A stretch of DNA of 64,000 nucleotides from Gemmataceae bacterium (GTDB lineage: Bacteria; Planctomycetota; Planctomycetia; Gemmatales; Gemmataceae). Within the stretch, counting starts at the first letter, position 1, and the number at the start of each line of letters is the position of its first letter. Shown piece by piece: positions 27,315-35,946 of this stretch. A program made the position numbers and the translations under genes. The notes beneath the pieces were generated by a model. It did no database searches. It had not been told where the DNA came from and was given only the letters and a program-made list of their open reading frames with translations. Location of the stretch: assembly GCA_009692005.1 (NCBI GenBank), contig SHZZ01000001.1:124001-188000 (forward strand), in the 5' to 3' direction.

Positions 27315-28526
27315 ATGGCCCTGAAAAACTCACCGGATAAATCTGAAGCCATTGGCGAACTTTTGAGCCTCCTGCGAATTGAAGGGGTAACCGGTAAGGA
27401 GCATGCCATTTCCGAAGCCGTTGTCAGGTCTTTAAAGGAAGCGGGGGTTGCGGAGGAAAAGGTCCTAATTGACCGGGTCAACCAAAAGATTCCCCAGCCC
27501 ACTGAAAGTGGAAATGTCCTGGTTCGGTTTCCCGGCACTCGTAAAGGGCCCCGCCTGCTTTTTTCCACCCACATGGATACGGTACCCCTTTGCGCTGGGG
27601 CCGAACCCGTTCTCAAGGGGAAAAAGATTACACCCAAGGGGAAAACTGCCCTGGGGGGGGATAACCGCACGGGCGTGGCCGTTTTGCTTTTCCTGGTTCG
27701 CAAGTTGATTCGAAGCAAAATTCTCCATCTGCCAATCACTTTCTTGTTTACTGTCAGAGAAGAGAGCGGCTTGTTAGGCGCGCGATATTTAAACCCGGAG
27801 GATTTGGGTCGGCCGGAAATGGGGTTTAATGTCGATGGTAAAACTCCAAATGAAATCACCATTGGCGCTGTTGGCGCCGAGCGGTTCGAAGTAGAAATCT
27901 TTGGCAAGGCCTCGCATGCGGGGGTCCACCCGGACGAGGGAATTTCCTCAACGCTGGTGGCGGCTGAGGCCTTGGCCAAGGTTCACGCTTCCGGGTGGTT
28001 TGGGAAAATCACTAAACCTCAGGGCCAGGGAACCTCCAACATTGGCATATTTTCAGGGAAAAACCTGCAATCCGCGGGCGATGCCACAAATGTTGTCACC
28101 GATTATGTGTATTTGAAAGGCGAAGCAAGGAGCCATGACTCCAAATTCACCCGGCTCATTTGTAAGGAATATAATGCGGCCTTTCAATGGGCGTCTCGCC
28201 AGGTGAAAAACAAACATCAGGAAAAAGCGCGGGTGCGCTTCCAGTCTTCAATGGAATACCACCCATTCCGCTTGAAAGAGGATGCGCCAGTGGTTCAATA
28301 TGCCCAGGAAAAAGCTGCAGGCATGGGTTTGAAACCGGAATTGAAAATCGGCAATGGCGGGCTGGATGCTAATTGGCTAGTGCGGCATGGCATCCCCACC
28401 ATCACCTTTGGCGCCGGACAAAACAAAATCCACACCCTGGATGAATTTGTCGATGTTGAGGAGTTTTGGAAAGGTTGCCAGTTTGCCTTGGCCCTGGCGA
28501 CTCATTCCAACCCCGTCTCGGAGTGA
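27315..28526 (+). CDS. M20-family metallopeptidase (PepT-like)
   Basis: 403 residues from the ATG at 27315 (AAAGGGTAA upstream). Dinuclear zinc motifs are FSTHMDTVPLCAGAEPVLKG near residue 80, ALGGDNRTGVAVLL near 115, TVREESGLLGARYL near 145 and NVDGKTPNE near 175. The dimerisation lid VEIFGKASHAGVHPDEG is intact, and a final HTLDEFVD His is near the C-terminus. These fit peptidase T-like aminotripeptidases. It is cytoplasmic, with no signal peptide. It is convergent with the TPR lipoprotein gene, with a shared hairpin between them. Confidence 0.9.
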   Translation: MALKNSPDKSEAIGELLSLLRIEGVTGKEHAISEAVVRSLKEAGVAEEKVLIDRVNQKIPQPTESGNVLVRFPGTRKGPRLLFSTHMDTVPLCAGAEPVLKGKKITPKGKTALGGDNRTGVAVLLFLVRKLIRSKILHLPITFLFTVREESGLLGARYLNPEDLGRPEMGFNVDGKTPNEITIGAVGAERFEVEIFGKASHAGVHPDEGISSTLVAAEALAKVHASGWFGKITKPQGQGTSNIGIFSGKNLQSAGDATNVVTDYVYLKGEARSHDSKFTRLICKEYNAAFQWASRQVKNKHQEKARVRFQSSMEYHPFRLKEDAPVVQYAQEKAAGMGLKPELKIGNGGLDANWLVRHGIPTITFGAGQNKIHTLDEFVDVEEFWKGCQFALALATHSNPVSE

Positions 28527-28540
28527 TCTTTCCGCTTGGC

Positions 28541-28559
28541 GAGAAAATAAACTTTTCTC
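28541..28559. terminator. Possible bidirectional terminator
   Basis: GAGAAAA-TAAAC-TTTTCTC is a perfect 7-bp stem with a 5-base loop in the 42-base gap between two convergent stop codons (28526 and 28569). Its A/T-rich arms give a T run on either strand. This is plausible as a shared terminator, but the stem is weak in G and C. Confidence 0.4.
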
Positions 28560-28568
28560 ATTCCCCGT

Positions 28569-29216
28569 TCAATCCGGGTGAGGATAGGGTGTGCCTGCGG
28601 CTTTCAACCGGTCCATGCTTTGCCGAGCGGAGCCAAGGTGGGGGTTGATTTCCAGAGCCCGTTGATAAAGCACCATCGACCGGTCGGACCGGTTCAGCTT
28701 TTCATAGACCATGGCCAGTTCCACCAGGGTGCGCGTGTCGGACGGGTCGAGTGAAAGGGCTTGTTGGTACCTGGCCTGGGCCCTGGGCAGATCGCCGAGT
28801 TGCTTCCAAATCCAGCCGTCCTCGGCATAGGCGCTGGCCAAAGCCGGTTGCTTTTTCAACCAATCCTCGGAAAGTAGAATGGCATCTTGAGTGCGGCTTT
28901 GTTTCACCAGAAGCGCATTCAAACCATGGCGGGCGCCGACATGATTGGGGCTGCGGAGAATGCACTCCTTGTAAAACTTTTCCGCTTCCTGCGAGCGATT
29001 AAGGTAGTCGTAAGTCTCTGCCAGGTTGAAATAAATACCCGGGTCGGCGGGTTGTAGTTTCAAGGCCGCCTGGAAACTATCCTGAGCATCTTTGAAGCGG
29101 CCCTGTTGAAAAAGTCTCAGGCCATCGTCATGATAGTCTTTAACCAACTCGTGTTGGGTGGGTTGACACCCCAACGAGGTCAGCAAAGCCAGGATTGGCA
29201 AGTAACGAATTAGCAT
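28569..29216 (-). CDS. TPR-repeat lipoprotein
   Basis: 215 residues from the ATG at 29216 (AAGGAAAACT upstream). The lipoprotein signal MLIRYLPILALLTSLGCQPT has a lipobox ending L-G-C. Residues 30-200 hold four or five tetratricopeptide repeats (for example FKDAQDSFQAALKLQPADPG and PRAQARYQQALSLDPSDTRT). It is probably an envelope scaffold protein; the partner is unknown. It is divergent from the alpha/beta hydrolase gene at 29343. Confidence 0.88.
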   Translation of the reverse strand: MLIRYLPILALLTSLGCQPTQHELVKDYHDDGLRLFQQGRFKDAQDSFQAALKLQPADPGIYFNLAETYDYLNRSQEAEKFYKECILRSPNHVGARHGLNALLVKQSRTQDAILLSEDWLKKQPALASAYAEDGWIWKQLGDLPRAQARYQQALSLDPSDTRTLVELAMVYEKLNRSDRSMVLYQRALEINPHLGSARQSMDRLKAAGTPYPHPD

Positions 29217-29342
29217 AGTTTTCCTTGCCCGGTGGATAATGGAAAAGGCCCAGTATGTGAAGTGGAATTTGCCTGTCCAAGACCAAGTGGGGGTTTGGGT
29301 TGAAGGGGAGTCCTTGGCAAATAGAGGAAAGGGGATGCAATT

Positions 29343-30218
29343 ATGACTGGAAGTTTTATTAGCCTGATCTGTGCCGTTAACCTGGTTTTGCCTCCTTCGC
29401 AAGAGTCCTTAAGGGGTAATGAACCTGCCCCCCCTGCATTGATTGAAAAAAAGGACATCCCCTATTACGAAGGTGAAGGCAAGGATCCCAAGAAGCACCG
29501 CTTGGATTTGTTCATTCCCAAAGGAGCCAAAGGGGCCAAGGTTTTGGTGTTTGTCCACGGCGGGGCTTGGGTCCAGGGCGATAAAGGTTTCATGGGCATT
29601 TATTCCTCTTTTGGCAAATACCTGGCCAGAAATGGCATCGTTGCTGTGGTTATTAGTTATCGCCTGGCGCCAGGGGTAAAGCATCCCGGGCAGGCTGAGG
29701 ATGTCGCTCGCGCCATCGCCTGGACGGTAAAAAATATTGGCCAAGAAGGCGGGGACCCTGGGCAAATATATCTTTGCGGGCATTCCGCTGGGGGTCATTT
29801 GGTTTCTCTGATTGGCTGCGACTCCTCGTATTTGGTCAAGGAAGGAGTGAATTCCAAAGTCATCCGTGGGGTGGTATCCCTGAGCGGGATATTTGATGTA
29901 TCGAAAGTAGGTTTTGGCCATATTTTCGGCTGGGAATATGAAGGGAAAAAGGGCGCCTCGCCGGTGAAACAGGTGCGGGCGGGCTTGCCACCTTTCTTGT
30001 TGATTTGCGCGGACAAGGACTTTCCCGTTTGCAGCCCGGAAGAATGCCGAAAATTCAAAAAAGCACTCGAGGCCAAGGGAAACCAGGTCGATTTGCAGGT
30101 CATTTCCCGAAGTAACCACCTCAAAGTGTTTTTTGATGCCATGCAAAAAGAAAAACAAGTTTCCAACCTTCTCCTGAAGTTTTTGGAATCGAATGGCCCA
30201 ATCAAGGACCCTGGATGA
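29343..30218 (+). CDS. Alpha/beta-hydrolase esterase (BD-FAE type)
   Basis: 291 residues from the ATG at 29343. The first 18 residues are hydrophobic (MTGSFISLICAVNLVLPP), suggesting export. Carboxylesterase features are the oxyanion motif VFVHGGAWVQGD near residue 75, the nucleophile elbow in LCGHSAGGHLVSL near 145, an acid in ICADKDFPVC near 220 and His in SRSNHLKVFFDAM near 250. Its stop codon overlaps the gluQ start (ATGA). Substrate unknown. Confidence 0.85.
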   Translation: MTGSFISLICAVNLVLPPSQESLRGNEPAPPALIEKKDIPYYEGEGKDPKKHRLDLFIPKGAKGAKVLVFVHGGAWVQGDKGFMGIYSSFGKYLARNGIVAVVISYRLAPGVKHPGQAEDVARAIAWTVKNIGQEGGDPGQIYLCGHSAGGHLVSLIGCDSSYLVKEGVNSKVIRGVVSLSGIFDVSKVGFGHIFGWEYEGKKGASPVKQVRAGLPPFLLICADKDFPVCSPEECRKFKKALEAKGNQVDLQVISRSNHLKVFFDAMQKEKQVSNLLLKFLESNGPIKDPG

Positions 30219-31189
30219 AAAGTGGCCCGATGATTCGGGGCCGACTTGCGCCCTCGCCCACTGGGGCCCAGCATGTGGGAAACGCACGCACCTACCTGGC
30301 GGCCTGGCTTTCTTCTCGGGCTCAAGGTGGAGAAGTGGTACTTCGCATTGAGGACATCGATTCCCCAAGAATAAAAGTCGGCGCAACCTCCCTGGCTCTG
30401 GAGGATTTATCCTGGCTGGGACTGGACTGGGACGGGGAGATGGTTGTTCAGTCCAAGCGCCTGAACCATTACCGTCAAGCCTTGGATTTCCTTCTCGAAA
30501 GAGAATTGGCTTACCCCTGCACTTGCACACGCAGCGAAGTGCAGCAATTGGCCAGCGCCCCACATGAAGACTTGGGTGAATTGGTTTATCCAGGAACTTG
30601 CTCAGGGCGAAAGAGTTCTTCCTTGAAGGAATTAGTGGGAAAACCGCATTGCTTGCGTTTCCGCACGCCGCGAACCCCCATGACATTTAACGACGGGTTT
30701 CATAATTGGGTGACACTTAACCCGGGAGAAGCGGGCGGTGATTTTGCCATTTGGCGCGCATCCCCTGGCCCAGAGTCGCTTTCGGAAATGCCAGCTTATC
30801 AACTGGCGGTAGTCGTGGATGATGCCAGCCAAGGCGTGACGGAAGTGATTCGTGGTGAAGACTTGATCCCCTCCACCCCCCGCCAGATACTGCTTTACCA
30901 GAATCTAAATCTCCAGGTTCCCGCCTTTACGCACATTCCCCTGGTGGTGGGGCCGGATGGCAGGCGGCTGGCAAAAAGGCACGGGGACACTCGCTTACAT
31001 TCCTTGCGGGACAAAGGGGTTAAAGCGGAAGCGCTGCTTGGATTATTGGCCTGGTCTTGCGGTTGGCTGGAAAAGCCAGCGCCTGTTCAGGCCAAGGATT
31101 TGATCCCAGTTTTCAAAATCCAAAGCATTCCCAGGGAGCCATTTGTACTCCGGCAAAAACACCTGGAAGATTTGGGTTATTCTCTTTAA
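30215..31189 (+). CDS. gluQ: Glutamyl-Q tRNA(Asp) synthetase
   Basis: 324 residues. The start is the ATGA that overlaps the esterase stop. GluQ attaches glutamate to queuosine in tRNA-Asp. It resembles the catalytic core of glutamyl-tRNA synthetase but lacks an anticodon-binding domain, consistent with the short length. Motifs are IRGRLAPSPTGAQHVGNARTY (HIGH-like), RIEDIDSPR, the zinc-binding CTCTRSE...YPGTC near residue 110, RGEDLIPSTPRQILLY and KMSKS-like RRLAKRHGDT near 255. It ends two bases before the convergent epimerase stop. Confidence 0.93.
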   Translation: MKSGPMIRGRLAPSPTGAQHVGNARTYLAAWLSSRAQGGEVVLRIEDIDSPRIKVGATSLALEDLSWLGLDWDGEMVVQSKRLNHYRQALDFLLERELAYPCTCTRSEVQQLASAPHEDLGELVYPGTCSGRKSSSLKELVGKPHCLRFRTPRTPMTFNDGFHNWVTLNPGEAGGDFAIWRASPGPESLSEMPAYQLAVVVDDASQGVTEVIRGEDLIPSTPRQILLYQNLNLQVPAFTHIPLVVGPDGRRLAKRHGDTRLHSLRDKGVKAEALLGLLAWSCGWLEKPAPVQAKDLIPVFKIQSIPREPFVLRQKHLEDLGYSL

Positions 31190-31190
31190 A

Positions 31191-32135
31191 TCAGGCTGCC
31201 TTGCGAGCCACGAGGCCCCTTTGCCAATCCACCTGCATTGCCAGTCCGTCGTCCAAACTAACCTTTGGCGTCCATCCGAGCAGTGAAGTGATTTTTGCAA
31301 TATCGGCTTCCGAAGAGCGCTGATCCCCTGCCCTGGCTTCGCTCATGACCACATTGGGCCGGATGGAAGTAAGGGTTTGCAATTTCTGAAGGATGTCCCA
31401 GACGGTGGCTTTTTCTCCCCCGCCCACATTGAAGGTTTCTCCCACGGGAGAATTCAAGGAAGCGATGGTGGCATCGACGCAGTCGGCGATGAAAGTGTTG
31501 CCCCGCGATTGTTGGCCATCGCCATGAACAGTGATTTTATTCCCTGTAAGCAGGGCCTGAATAAATTTGTGGTATCCCATGTCGGGCCGCTGCCTGGGGC
31601 CATAGACGGAAAAATACCTGAGGATAACCAGTGGGAAGCCGAATTCTGATTGGTATGCCTTGCAAAGTTGCTCTCCCCCAAGCTTGGTGACCCCATAAGG
31701 GGAAATGGGACAAGTAGGAGTTGTTTCATCTCCTGAGCTGTCTTTGCCATAAACCGAGGAGGTGGAAACATAAATGAATTTTTGCAACTGGCGGTTGGGC
31801 TTGAGCGCTTCAATCAGGCGTTGAGTCGCCAGCAGATTGCAAGTCACATAAGATTGAAAATCGATCCAGCTTTGGCGCAGGCCGGCCATGGCTGCCAGGT
31901 GAAAAACCCCATCGCAGTTACGGGTCGGTATTTCGAGGGAATCAGACCGCAGGTCGAGGGCATGAAATTGAAAACCGGGTTGGCCAATCAGCCCGCTTAA
32001 GTTGTTCTCTTTGATGGCCTTGGGGTAGTAAGGGACAAAACAATCCACGCCTGCCACTTCATGCCCCAAGGCAAGAAGTTTCTCGCAAAGGTGGGAGCCA
32101 ATGAACCCCGCAGCTCCTGTAACTAAAAAACGCAT
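31191..32135 (-). CDS. NAD-dependent epimerase/dehydratase (GalE-like)
   Basis: 314 residues from the ATG at 32135 (AAGGA upstream). The N-terminal Rossmann motif is FLVTGAAGFIGSHLCEKL. The catalytic STSSVYG and Y-x-x-x-K (SPYGVTKLGGEQL) of short-chain dehydrogenase-type sugar epimerases are near residue 120-155. YFSVYGPRQRPDMGYHKFI matches the UDP-glucuronate/UDP-glucose 4-epimerase branch. It makes nucleotide sugars for surface glycans. No glycosyltransferase cluster is next to it. Confidence 0.88.
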   Translation of the reverse strand: MRFLVTGAAGFIGSHLCEKLLALGHEVAGVDCFVPYYPKAIKENNLSGLIGQPGFQFHALDLRSDSLEIPTRNCDGVFHLAAMAGLRQSWIDFQSYVTCNLLATQRLIEALKPNRQLQKFIYVSTSSVYGKDSSGDETTPTCPISPYGVTKLGGEQLCKAYQSEFGFPLVILRYFSVYGPRQRPDMGYHKFIQALLTGNKITVHGDGQQSRGNTFIADCVDATIASLNSPVGETFNVGGGEKATVWDILQKLQTLTSIRPNVVMSEARAGDQRSSEADIAKITSLLGWTPKVSLDDGLAMQVDWQRGLVARKAA

Positions 32136-32258
32136 GGGAATCCTTCCCTGGTACCTGTCCCTGGGCGCAAGAACCCCTTCCTGGGCCCAGGGCAACCTAC
32201 CCTCCTTGGTGAAAAACATCAATGCGGATCAGGGGTGGGAAAGTGGGATAGGCAAGGA

Positions 32259-32435
32259 CTACAGTTTAGGCCGAAGTTTTAAATCGCCCACCCAGTGACT
32301 TGCAGGGATAGTGGAATCGGGAGCAGCCGGTTTTTTGCAGGAACACCCTGAGCAAGACCCTTTCCAATAATGCCAGCAAATGAAGCCGGCGGAAAAGGCG
32401 ATAAGCATGCACACGCTTATGGTTTGCCAATCCAT
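32259..32435 (-). CDS. FeoB-associated Cys-rich membrane protein
   Basis: 58 residues from the ATG at 32435, with AAGGAATT upstream. One transmembrane helix (TISVCMLIAFSAGFICWHYW) is followed by the Cys-rich CSGCSCKK and a polar tail. Small membrane proteins with this layout recur directly after feoB; their function in iron uptake is not settled. It begins 16 bases after the feoB stop. Confidence 0.8.
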   Translation of the reverse strand: MDWQTISVCMLIAFSAGFICWHYWKGSCSGCSCKKPAAPDSTIPASHWVGDLKLRPKL

Positions 32436-32451
32436 GTTTAATTCCTTCCAC

Positions 32452-34596
32452 CTACAATAATACACCAATTTGGTAGGTTGCAAAGGCTCCAGCGTAGGCC
32501 AGCACAGTCATGTACACAAAGGTGAATAAGGCCCAGCCCCAATGCCCTGCTTCTTGTTTAATGACCACCAAGGTGGAAACGCATTGACTGCATAAGGCGA
32601 AAAAAACCATCAAGGAAAGTGCCGTGGGGATGTCAAAGAGCGGCTTCCCTCCCGGTTTGTCGTTCCAGCGGGCGTTGCGCAAGGCTTTTTCCAAATCGTT
32701 TTGTCCCGCTTCATTCTCATCCTGGCCAATGCCAAAAATGATCCCCAAGGTGCCAATGACCACCTCGCGGGCGGGGAAACTGGCCAGGGTTGCCACCCCA
32801 ATTCGCCAATCCCAGCCGAGGGGTTTCACCAGGGGTTCAATCAGGTGCCCGGCCCTGCCCAGGTAGCTTTGGCTTTTCCACTCAGAGAGCAAGGCGTTTT
32901 TGGTTTGATTTTCTTTTTCCGTAGCAATGCGCTCCGGGTAAGTCCCGCCTCCTGGATACTGGTGAGGAAAATAAAGAACCGCCCAAACCAAAACCATGGT
33001 CGCTGCAATCAAGGTCCCTGCCCGACGCATAAAGGACCATGCCCCATCCCAAACCCGCATGGCCACCACTTGCCCTGAGGGCCGTTTGTAAGAAGGCAGT
33101 TCCATTAAAAAAGGCATACCCTTTCCCTTGAGGAGCGATTTTTTCAAAAGCCAGGCGGTCAAGGGCGCCAGGACCATGCCGAGGCCATACAGGCAAAAAA
33201 GGACAAAGCCAGGGAACCAAAAGGGCCGCCCTTCCGAAAGAAAAGCCTGAATGAGCAAGGAATAAACCTGCAGCCTGGCCGAGCAGCTCACCAAGGGTGC
33301 GACTAAAATAGTCGTCAGACGGTCGCGTTTATCCTCGATAACCCGGGTGGAAAGAATTCCAGGCACCGCGCAGGCGGCGGAAGATAGTAGGGGAATGAAC
33401 GATTTTCCCGTTAGACCGCAGAATACCATGACCCGGTCCATGAGGAACGCCGCCCGAGCCATGTACCCGCAATCTTCCAAGATGGCCAGGAAACCAAAAA
33501 GGATGAGAATCTGCGGGAGAAAAACCACAACGCTGCCAACGCCTTCCACCAGCCCGTCCACCACCAGGCTGGCCAGCATCCCCTGGGGCAAAAGGTTGCT
33601 CAGGAATTCCCCCACCGCCCCCTTGCCCTCGTTGATCCACTTAATCAGCGGCTTGGATAGCGTGAAAATGGCCTGAAACAGGCAGAACATGATTAACAGG
33701 AAAAAGGCCAGGCCCCAACCCCGGTGGGTCAGGTAGCGGTCCATTTTGTCCGTCCAGGTGGTGACGGGAATTTCTGGCCGGGTAATGGCCGGGGCGGTTT
33801 TTTCCTTGATCCAGCCGTAGCGGGTCCTGGCCTCCAGTGTGTGCAGGTTCAATCCTGAGGCACGAAGCTCTTCCTGGAATTGAGCCAGCCCGGCGATTTC
33901 AGGAATCTCCTTTTTAAGCGCCAGGGCCTTGGCCAAATAGCCATCGGTCTCCAGGAGAAGCCGCCGGGCCAATAGCCGTGAGGCTTTTGTTCCCAAGAGC
34001 GAAAGGACTTCGGTCTCTTTTTTCTCGAACAGGGCTGGAAAGTTCACGCCGTTGGCGCAAGGGGCTTTTTGGAATTGTGCAACCAGAGTTTTTTTAAGTT
34101 CCTCTAGCCCTTCCCTTTTTAGCGCCATGACCTCCACCACCGGGAGGCCCAGCGACTCCGCAAGTTTCTTCTGATCAATCTGGATGCCATTTTTTTTGGC
34201 CACATCAACCATGGTGAGGGCCATGACTGCAGGGATTCCGCTTTCCAGCGCCTGGGTGGCCAGAAACAAGTTCCGCTCCAGGTTGGAGGCGTCAATAACC
34301 AGAATGAGCAAATCGGGCTTGGGCTCGCTGGGGTTTAATCCCAAAACCAATTCCACGGAAAGCATTTCGTCCGGGCTGCGTGGGGCCAGGCTGTAGGTGC
34401 CCGGAATATCCAGGAGGTCAATCTGTCGGCCGTTCCAGGAAAAGCGCCCTTTTTTGATTTCTACCGTGACACCGGGGTAGTTCCCCACCCGGTGGTTCAA
34501 ACCGGTGAGGGCGTTAAAGAGCGTGGTCTTGCCGGTGTTGGGATTGCCCAAAAGAGCGACGCGGAGAATTTTGGCTGGACCTGGATTTTGCATCAT
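32452..34596 (-). CDS. feoB: Ferrous iron transporter FeoB
   Basis: 714 residues. The N-terminal G domain has GNPNTGKTTLFNAL (G1), a switch region GNYPGVTVE and DIPGTYSLAPRSPDE (G3). The nucleotide-specificity motif reads ALTMVDVAKKNG, with Thr where the family usually has Asn (N-M-x-D). About eight to eleven membrane segments follow, with conserved LPQILILFGFLAILEDCGYMARAAF and CVSTLVVIKQEAGHWGWAL. It imports Fe(II) across the inner membrane. Two feoA genes precede it and a Cys-rich protein follows in one operon. Confidence 0.97.
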   Translation of the reverse strand: MMQNPGPAKILRVALLGNPNTGKTTLFNALTGLNHRVGNYPGVTVEIKKGRFSWNGRQIDLLDIPGTYSLAPRSPDEMLSVELVLGLNPSEPKPDLLILVIDASNLERNLFLATQALESGIPAVMALTMVDVAKKNGIQIDQKKLAESLGLPVVEVMALKREGLEELKKTLVAQFQKAPCANGVNFPALFEKKETEVLSLLGTKASRLLARRLLLETDGYLAKALALKKEIPEIAGLAQFQEELRASGLNLHTLEARTRYGWIKEKTAPAITRPEIPVTTWTDKMDRYLTHRGWGLAFFLLIMFCLFQAIFTLSKPLIKWINEGKGAVGEFLSNLLPQGMLASLVVDGLVEGVGSVVVFLPQILILFGFLAILEDCGYMARAAFLMDRVMVFCGLTGKSFIPLLSSAACAVPGILSTRVIEDKRDRLTTILVAPLVSCSARLQVYSLLIQAFLSEGRPFWFPGFVLFCLYGLGMVLAPLTAWLLKKSLLKGKGMPFLMELPSYKRPSGQVVAMRVWDGAWSFMRRAGTLIAATMVLVWAVLYFPHQYPGGGTYPERIATEKENQTKNALLSEWKSQSYLGRAGHLIEPLVKPLGWDWRIGVATLASFPAREVVIGTLGIIFGIGQDENEAGQNDLEKALRNARWNDKPGGKPLFDIPTALSLMVFFALCSQCVSTLVVIKQEAGHWGWALFTFVYMTVLAYAGAFATYQIGVLL

Positions 34597-34624
34597 TTCG
34601 GGGGATTAAGTTGGGGAGTTTCAA

Positions 34625-34852
34625 TTACACTTTTTGCACCACGACTCGGGCGGCTTCGGCTTTCCTGAGGCTGAGCCGGTAGCCTTGAATTCGGACCTCC
34701 AAAGGATCCCCAAGGGGGGCTAAACCAATTACCTCAATTTTTTCGCCATCCAGCAAACCCATTTCCAATAACCGGCTGGAGATCAGGTCTTCCCCGAGGA
34801 TTTGTTGAATAGTCCCGGCTTGACCCGGTTTCAATTGATCCAAGGGAGTCAT
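34625..34852 (-). CDS. feoA: FeoA, second copy
   Basis: 75 residues, an SH3-like FeoA domain (SRLLEMGLLDGEKIEVIGLAPLGDP, then the VRIQGYRLSLRKAEAARV signature). FeoA is a small cytoplasmic partner that supports FeoB. It lies 28 bases upstream of feoB and 17 bases after the first feoA copy. The two copies differ clearly in sequence. Confidence 0.93.
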   Translation of the reverse strand: MTPLDQLKPGQAGTIQQILGEDLISSRLLEMGLLDGEKIEVIGLAPLGDPLEVRIQGYRLSLRKAEAARVVVQKV

Positions 34853-34869
34853 TGCTAGCCCTTCCGGGT

Positions 34870-35097
34870 TTATAATGGGAGCTGGCGGACCAGGATTTCC
34901 CCGCTTGCGGGGATCCCCAGGCTGACTCGGGAATCGCCAAGGTCCAAAAGGAAGGTGGCGCCTGGCTGGAGCATGCGGATTTTCTTCCCGGCAATAAGGC
35001 CGAGTTCTGCCAATCGGCCGACCCAGCCGGGTTCGCCGTGGAGGTTGGCGATTTCTGCAGTTTCACCAGATTTGAGGAAAGTAATGGGGAATTCCAT
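34870..35097 (-). CDS. feoA: FeoA, first copy
   Basis: 75 residues, promoter-proximal in the feo operon. The FeoA motif is GRLAELGLIAGKKIRMLQPGATFLLDLGDSRVSLG. It differs from the other copy, with a distinctive EIANLHGEPGW loop, so the two may have different roles. The start ATG at 35097 lies 15 bases from the operator-like palindrome. Confidence 0.92.
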   Translation of the reverse strand: MEFPITFLKSGETAEIANLHGEPGWVGRLAELGLIAGKKIRMLQPGATFLLDLGDSRVSLGIPASGEILVRQLPL

Positions 35098-35111
35098 AAG
35101 GGTGCCAGTTG

Positions 35112-35156
35112 TTGAGATTGTGTCTCAAATACAATTTACCCCCTTTATTCAAAAGG
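35112..35156 (-). promoter_or_regulatory. feo promoter with operator-like palindrome
   Basis: On the minus strand TTGACC (35151-35156) and TAAATT (35129-35139 region) are spaced about 16 bases apart. Immediately downstream is the perfect inverted repeat TTGAGA-TTGTG-TCTCAA (35112-35128), 15 bases before the first feoA ATG. Location over the start site suggests repressor control by iron, but the sequence does not match a Fur or DtxR consensus I know. Confidence 0.45.
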
Positions 35157-35287
35157 TCAACCGCTTTTCTCCCCTTGGTCTTTGGCGAAACTTTAAATGG
35201 TTTCTTTTCGAACCGGTTGCGCCAGCGATGCAAAATTCGCCAAGGCAAAAGGGGTGATCAGCGCCGGGTTCGCTTGGCATGGATTAG

Positions 35288-35887
35288 CTACACTTCAATT
35301 TCCGGGACCACCGTGCGGAGAATTTCCCTTTTCCAGTCCACCTCGTGCACCGGCCAGGCATAAACAACCCAGCCTAGGCGCGATTCCTTTTTCACCCGGC
35401 TGCTTTTATGACATTGCTCCCAGACTTTCACTTCGAGTGGAAACATTTCTTTTCCCCTCAGGGGAAAGTTGCTCTCCCTGCTGGTCAGGTGACCGTTGTC
35501 CATAATCGTGATCACACACGGATCAGGCAAATTCAGCAAACGGCTGGCAAGGATATCCAACGGCGCAGCAGGGTAATCCTTCCTGAGGGCGAATAGGTCA
35601 AACCCATTTTGCCTGGCGGTTTTTGCCAGGTCCTGAGTGGGGACGAGTAGTCGCCTGGCGATTTGATTGATGACTACCTGGCATGGAACCAGGCGCTCGG
35701 GGTTTTGTTCCTGCCAATTTATGAAGGCGGTTTGATGCAGTTGTTGAGCCTTCAGCAGGGCCTTTTTGCGCGCTGCCTCAGGTGGAACATCACCCGTGGG
35801 TAGGAACTGGTTTTTTGCGTTGGCGAGAAACTCCGCAACCAGAGAATCGAGGAAATCAGTCAAGTCGTCTGGAAGTGTTTGGTTCAT
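35288..35887 (-). CDS. Hypothetical protein, 199 residues
   Basis: Starts at the ATG at 35887. No signal peptide or transmembrane helix. A helical N-terminal half (EAARKKALLKAQQLHQTAF) is followed by VINQIARRLLVPTQDLAKTARQ and a C-terminal mixed region (MDNGHLTSRESNFP, AWPVHEVDWKREILR). The C-terminal part reminds me of the tail of proteins that carry an ImmA/IrrE-like peptidase, but no H-E-x-x-H motif is present, so I assign no function. The gap upstream (35888-35946) holds the palindrome AATGTACATT at 35917-35926. Confidence 0.65.
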   Translation of the reverse strand: MNQTLPDDLTDFLDSLVAEFLANAKNQFLPTGDVPPEAARKKALLKAQQLHQTAFINWQEQNPERLVPCQVVINQIARRLLVPTQDLAKTARQNGFDLFALRKDYPAAPLDILASRLLNLPDPCVITIMDNGHLTSRESNFPLRGKEMFPLEVKVWEQCHKSSRVKKESRLGWVVYAWPVHEVDWKREILRTVVPEIEV

Positions 35888-35946
35888 ACATCACCCTGAA
35901 AGAGGATATATGAACAAATGTACATTATTCAGTCAGCGTGGCAACC

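Noticed and set aside
29409-30686. Long minus-strand frame opposite the esterase and gluQ genes
   Set aside because: Both plus-strand genes have complete catalytic motifs and coupled start/stop codons; the antisense product has no coding signature.
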